A program made the translations under genes and the position numbers. The notes under the pieces are model-generated. The model was not told where the DNA came from and did no database searches. It saw only the letters and a list, made by a program, of their open reading frames with translations. This document shows, piece by piece, positions 6,281 to 9,220 of a DNA stretch of 9,220 nucleotides. The first letter of the stretch is position 1. Each line of letters begins with the position of its first letter. This stretch comes from Oscillospiraceae bacterium (GTDB taxonomy: Bacteria > Bacillota > Clostridia > Oscillospirales > Ruminococcaceae), in the NCBI GenBank assembly GCA_900757485.1, contig CAAEOA010000217.1, positions 1 through 9,220 of the forward strand, in the 5' to 3' direction.

Positions 6281-6943
6281 TTATATTATTTTATGATGCT
6301 TATGCTCGCCCGTGCGATAAAATTCAACCCATTCTCCAATATTTACCGCATGGTCTCCTATCCGTTCCAAATATTTTGCAATCATCAAAAAGTCGATCGC
6401 CCAGTCAATGTGTTCGTGCGATTTTGCCAGTAAATCCGCCAATTCATGTTTGACCTGATTAAACAGATCATCCACTAAATCGTCCCGCTTCATTACTTCC
6501 TGCGCAAGTTCCAAATCGCTTTGAACAAAAGAGGTGATTGAATCCCGTACCATCTGACAGGCAATCGCCGCCATTTGAGGGATTGCTTCCACCATGTTGA
6601 AAATCTCTGTTCCGCCGATTCGTATCACCAATTCGGCAATATCAGCCGCTCCGTCTCCGATTCGCTCCATATCGGTAATCATCTTCAGCGCCGTAGAAAT
6701 TGCCCGCAGGTCGGTTGCTACCGGCTGCTGCCGCAGAAGAAGGGACAAACATCTCGCCTCGATGGATTTTTCAATATCATCGATTTTCCGGTCATTTTCA
6801 ATGACGTTCCGCGCCAAAGCATTATCTTTGTTTTTAAAAGCTTTAATGGAGTTGTCAATTGCTTCTTCAGCCATTGCTCCCATTTTGATTAAATCAATGT
6901 TTAACAGTTCCAGTTCACTGTCAAAAGTCGGTCTGGCACCCAT
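6281..6943 (-). CDS. phoU: PhoU, phosphate transport/signalling regulator
   Basis: A 220-residue cytoplasmic, all-helical protein of the normal PhoU length. The two-fold internal repeat is visible: MERIGDGAADIAEL (about 92-105) and LERIGDHAVNIGEW (about 192-205) are the metal-binding E/D motifs of the two three-helix bundles, exactly 100 residues apart. The ATG at 6943 has a strong GGAGG site 7 nt upstream. PhoU connects the PstSCAB transporter with the PhoR kinase, keeping the Pho response off when phosphate is plentiful and limiting uptake by Pst. Its position after pstB and before the phoB-phoR pair is typical. The 70-bp gap to pstB contains a promoter-like sequence, so phoU may be partly expressed independently of the pst operon. 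Confidence 0.95.
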   Translation of the reverse strand: MGARPTFDSELELLNIDLIKMGAMAEEAIDNSIKAFKNKDNALARNVIENDRKIDDIEKSIEARCLSLLLRQQPVATDLRAISTALKMITDMERIGDGAADIAELVIRIGGTEIFNMVEAIPQMAAIACQMVRDSITSFVQSDLELAQEVMKRDDLVDDLFNQVKHELADLLAKSHEHIDWAIDFLMIAKYLERIGDHAVNIGEWVEFYRTGEHKHHKII

Positions 6944-6955
6944 TTTTCTTCCTCC

Positions 6956-6984
6956 ATTATACTATTTATTCCGTTGTTTTTCAA
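6956..6984 (-). promoter_or_regulatory. Promoter-like element directly in front of phoU
   Basis: On the - strand, TTGAAA (6984-6979) is followed after exactly 17 nt by a perfect TATAAT (6961-6956). The -10 box ends only 2 nt before the A of the phoU GGAGG site overlap region: TATAAT is immediately followed by GGAGG. Transcription would then start around 6949, only about 6 nt before the ATG, giving a nearly leaderless mRNA that lacks most of the ribosome binding site. The match is as good as the MATE promoter in -35, -10 and spacing, but it lacks the extended -10 TG. Confidence 0.5.
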
Positions 6985-7013
6985 GTATATTCCATTTGCT
7001 CCGCAAAGTGATT

Positions 7014-7769
7014 TTATCCGAATCGTCCGGTGATATAATCCTCTGTACGCTTATCAGACGGCATGGAAAAAATCTTATCCGTCAAACCGACCTCCACCAT
7101 TTCTCCTACCAGGAAAAATGCAGTATAATCGGAGATACGCGCAGCCTGCTGCATATTATGCGTCACAATCGCAATCGTATATTTGCCTTTTAACTCAGAC
7201 ATCAATTCCTCTATTTTCATCGTTGATATCGGATCCAGCGCCGAGGTCGGCTCGTCCATCAGCAAAACCTGTGGTTCCACCGCAAGCGCCCGAGCAATAC
7301 AAAGTCGCTGCTGCTGTCCGCCGGATAAACTGAGCGCCGATTTTTTCAGCCTGTCCTTTATCTCGTTAAACAGTGCCGCAGAGCGCAGGCTTTTCTCTAC
7401 GATCTCATCCAATTTTGCCTTGGATTTAATGCCATGAATCCGAGGGCCGTATGCGATGTTATCATAAACACTCATCGGGAACGGATTCGGTTTTTGAAAC
7501 ACCATTCCAACCTTTTTCCGAAGCAGCGTCACATCTACCCCAGGTCCGTAAACATCCTCGCCGTCTAGCAAAATCTGTCCGGTGATTTTCACATTTTCCA
7601 CCAAATCATTCATACGATTGAGCGTTTTTAAATAAGTAGACTTTCCGCAACCGGACGGTCCAATCAAAGCAGTAATTTTGCCTTCTTCTATGTTCAATGA
7701 AATATCCTTTAGGGCATGATTGTCCCCGTAATATAAATTTACATTCTGAGTAACAATTTTATCCGCCAT
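7014..7769 (-). CDS. pstB: PstB, phosphate ABC transporter ATP-binding protein
   Basis: A 251-residue ATPase, the usual PstB length. Motifs in order: Walker A GPSGCGKST (37-45), PstB-typical LKTLNRMNDLV just after it, Q-loop Gln92 in VFQKPNPFPMSVYDNIAYG, signature LSGGQQQR (148-155), Walker B VLLMDEPTSALD (Asp172, Glu173) and switch His204 in IVTHNMQQA. The NPFPMS(I/V)YDN segment and NRMND distinguish PstB from other ABC ATPases. It energises phosphate import by the PstC-PstA channel on the cytoplasmic face of the membrane. The ATG at 7769 is preferred. An in-frame GTG at 7778 would add three residues, but its AGAAAGAA site would be too close, and neither start has a strong ribosome binding site. 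The gene lies 15 nt after pstA and is probably co-transcribed with it. Confidence 0.96.
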   Translation of the reverse strand: MADKIVTQNVNLYYGDNHALKDISLNIEEGKITALIGPSGCGKSTYLKTLNRMNDLVENVKITGQILLDGEDVYGPGVDVTLLRKKVGMVFQKPNPFPMSVYDNIAYGPRIHGIKSKAKLDEIVEKSLRSAALFNEIKDRLKKSALSLSGGQQQRLCIARALAVEPQVLLMDEPTSALDPISTMKIEELMSELKGKYTIAIVTHNMQQAARISDYTAFFLVGEMVEVGLTDKIFSMPSDKRTEDYITGRFG

Positions 7770-7784
7770 ATTCTGCACTTCTTT

Positions 7785-8720
7785 CTATTTTTTTCTCTGC
7801 AAACGATTCTGTATCAAACGAGTCAGCAAATTGATTAAAAACACAACAATAATCAGCACTGCGGCAATGGCAAAGCTGATATCATTATATCCTTTGCCCG
7901 CATATTGATATAGCTGAACCGATAAAGTTGCTCCCGAAGTGGAAAGATGGCTGAACAAGCCATTCGGCAAGTTGGTACCGATTCCGGCAGTAAAAATCAA
8001 AGCCGCTGATTCCCCGACAATTCTTCCGATACTTAAAATTACCGACGTAATAATTCCCGGAAGGGAGCAAGGCAAAATAATGGTACGTATCATATACCAC
8101 TTGGTCGCGCCGATTCCCAAAGCACCTTCCCGATATAACTCCGGCACGGTTTTCAACGCTTCCTGCGTGGTACGGATGATAATCGGCAGGATCATGATGG
8201 TCAGCGTCAGTGCGCCCGACCAAATGGAATAGGATAATTTCATCATAATCCCGAAAAAAGTAAACCCGAATAAACCATAAATAATAGAAGGAATACCGGA
8301 CAAAGACTCGGCAGTAAACTCAATCAGTCTGACCAATCTGCCTTTCTTGGCATATTCATTCAAATAGATTGCCGCACCGATTCCAATCGGTGTTGCAATA
8401 ATAATCGACAGCACAATAATATACAATGTGTTTATAATGTTAGGTAAAATACCATATGTTTTCTTCAAGGCGCTCGGCTGGGTGGACAAAATCTCCCAGT
8501 TAATATTCGGAATCCCTTTCACCAGAATATAGGCAAGCATTCCCACCAGCATTCCTACTGTGATTACGGCACTTAAATAAATCAACACTTTCAGGACGAT
8601 ATCGTATGGGCGTATTCTTTTTTGTGTAATACTGTAATCGGATGTCTTGATCCTTGTATAAGTATCTCGTATTGCTTTCGCTGTATCTTCCATCTTTATC
8701 ACCGTTCCTTTCTGAGCCAT
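7785..8720 (-). CDS. pstA: PstA, phosphate ABC transporter permease
   Basis: A 311-residue membrane permease. After a hydrophilic cytoplasmic N-terminus of about 40 residues comes a first transmembrane helix (about 42-66) and then the five-helix BPD_transp_1 core from about residue 95. The ABC-coupling EAA loop is clear at about 187-206 (EALKTVPELYREGALGIGAT), followed by the PstA-typical ILPCSLPGIITSVILSIGR and GESAALIFTAG. It pairs with PstC to form the phosphate channel and docks on PstB through the EAA loop. The ATG at 8720 has AGGA 7 nt upstream. An internal ATG at 8693 is also preceded by AAGGA, so a protein nine residues shorter is possible. pstC ends 12 nt upstream, indicating one operon. 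Confidence 0.95.
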   Translation of the reverse strand: MAQKGTVIKMEDTAKAIRDTYTRIKTSDYSITQKRIRPYDIVLKVLIYLSAVITVGMLVGMLAYILVKGIPNINWEILSTQPSALKKTYGILPNIINTLYIIVLSIIIATPIGIGAAIYLNEYAKKGRLVRLIEFTAESLSGIPSIIYGLFGFTFFGIMMKLSYSIWSGALTLTIMILPIIIRTTQEALKTVPELYREGALGIGATKWYMIRTIILPCSLPGIITSVILSIGRIVGESAALIFTAGIGTNLPNGLFSHLSTSGATLSVQLYQYAGKGYNDISFAIAAVLIIVVFLINLLTRLIQNRLQRKK

Positions 8721-8732
8721 TTCTTTTTCCTG

Positions 8733-9220
8733 TTATTCATCATTCTTCTGCTTTTTAAACATACGGTTAATAACAATATTGATGACCATGATAAAGATAA
8801 ACAGCACCAATCCGATAGAGAACAATACCTCTCTGTGCAAACCGCCTGCATAACTCATTTCAGAGGCAATACCGGTTGTCAGGAAACGAACGCTCTTAAA
8901 CAAATTCGGCATATTCGCCACATTGCCGCAAACCATAATAATCGCCATCGTCTCTCCGATCGCACGTCCGATACCTAAAATAACTCCGGTGACAATTCCC
9001 GACCGTGCCGCCGGAATGATCACCTTGAAAATGGTCTGTATCGGTGTCGCACCCAACGCCAGCGACGCCTCCCTCAATTCTTCCCGCACGCTGTCCAGTG
9101 AGGTTTCACTCACGCTGATGATGGTCGGCAGGATCATGATCGCCAAAACAATGATAGCAGAAAACATGGTAGCGCCCGATGCAAGATTAAATATTTTTCC
9201 GACCATCGGTACAATAATCA
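8733..9220 (-). CDS. pstC: PstC, phosphate ABC transporter permease, 5' truncated
   Basis: The C-terminal 161 or so residues of a permease that normally has about 290-310. The frame stays open to the window edge (IIVP precedes the Met at 9206), so the true start is outside and the ATG at 9206 is internal. It shows the core sequence FSAIIVLAIMILPTIISVSE, the EAA loop SLDSVREELREASLALGAT and then GIGRAIGETMAIIMVCGN, a pattern typical of PstC. The last hydrophobic helix (SIGLVLFIFIMVINIVINRM) precedes a short basic tail. It forms the phosphate channel with PstA, whose gene begins 12 nt downstream. pstS, encoding the phosphate-binding lipoprotein, and the main Pho-regulated promoter are expected beyond the right edge. 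Confidence 0.95.
   Translation of the reverse strand, partial: IIVPMVGKIFNLASGATMFSAIIVLAIMILPTIISVSETSLDSVREELREASLALGATPIQTIFKVIIPAARSGIVTGVILGIGRAIGETMAIIMVCGNVANMPNLFKSVRFLTTGIASEMSYAGGLHREVLFSIGLVLFIFIMVINIVINRMFKKQKNDE

Noticed and set aside
6594..7193. 199-residue open frame on the + strand opposite phoU and pstB
   Set aside because: It spans two well-supported genes and their gap on the other strand, has low-complexity Ser/Ile/Arg composition, and resembles no family I know.
1..9220. A novel defence system, mobile element or biosynthetic cluster
   Set aside because: All genes fall in known families (HyuA, LCM methyltransferase, MATE, Pst/Pho). No transposase, integrase, toxin-antitoxin pair, direct-repeat array or target-site duplication was seen.

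Overview
The window looks like chromosomal DNA of a low-to-moderate GC Firmicute, probably a member of the Clostridia. This is inferred from the purine-rich Shine-Dalgarno sequences (GGAGG, GGAAGG, AAAGGA), the sigma-A-like promoters (TTGAAA, 17 bp, TATAAT), intrinsic terminators and protein character. I cannot name the species. No RNA gene, IS element, CRISPR array or prophage was found, and I see no undescribed multi-gene system. The genes belong to known families. The interest lies in the intergenic regions.

Left region (1-3667): the window opens inside a hydantoinase/oxoprolinase-family (HyuA) gene on the + strand, whose first part lies outside. It converges on a SAM-dependent methyltransferase of the leucine-carboxyl-methyltransferase type (- strand). 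That gene is divergent from a MATE-family multidrug/cation antiporter (+ strand). The 197-bp region between the divergent genes is the longest non-coding stretch. It holds a 15-nt palindrome (TTTCAAGACTTGAAA) that supplies a -35 box in each direction, a near-perfect extended -10 promoter for the MATE gene, and a leader with a terminator-like hairpin nested in a second helix that reaches the MATE ribosome binding site.

Right region (3738-9220): a phosphate uptake and phosphate-sensing cluster, all on the - strand and transcribed right to left: pstC (cut by the window end), pstA, pstB, phoU, a PhoB/PhoP-type response regulator and a PhoR-type histidine kinase. PstC and PstA form the membrane channel and PstB is the ATPase. 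PhoU links transporter state to the kinase, and PhoR phosphorylates the regulator when phosphate is scarce. pstS would be expected just upstream of pstC, beyond the right edge. Spacing is tight from pstC to pstB (about 12-15 nt) and then loosens to 50-75 nt gaps. Each loose gap carries a possible control element: a promoter directly in front of phoU, a terminator-like hairpin between phoU and the regulator gene, and a 19-bp inverted repeat between the regulator and kinase genes. A perfect 23-bp hairpin separates the kinase gene from the convergent MATE gene and probably terminates both.
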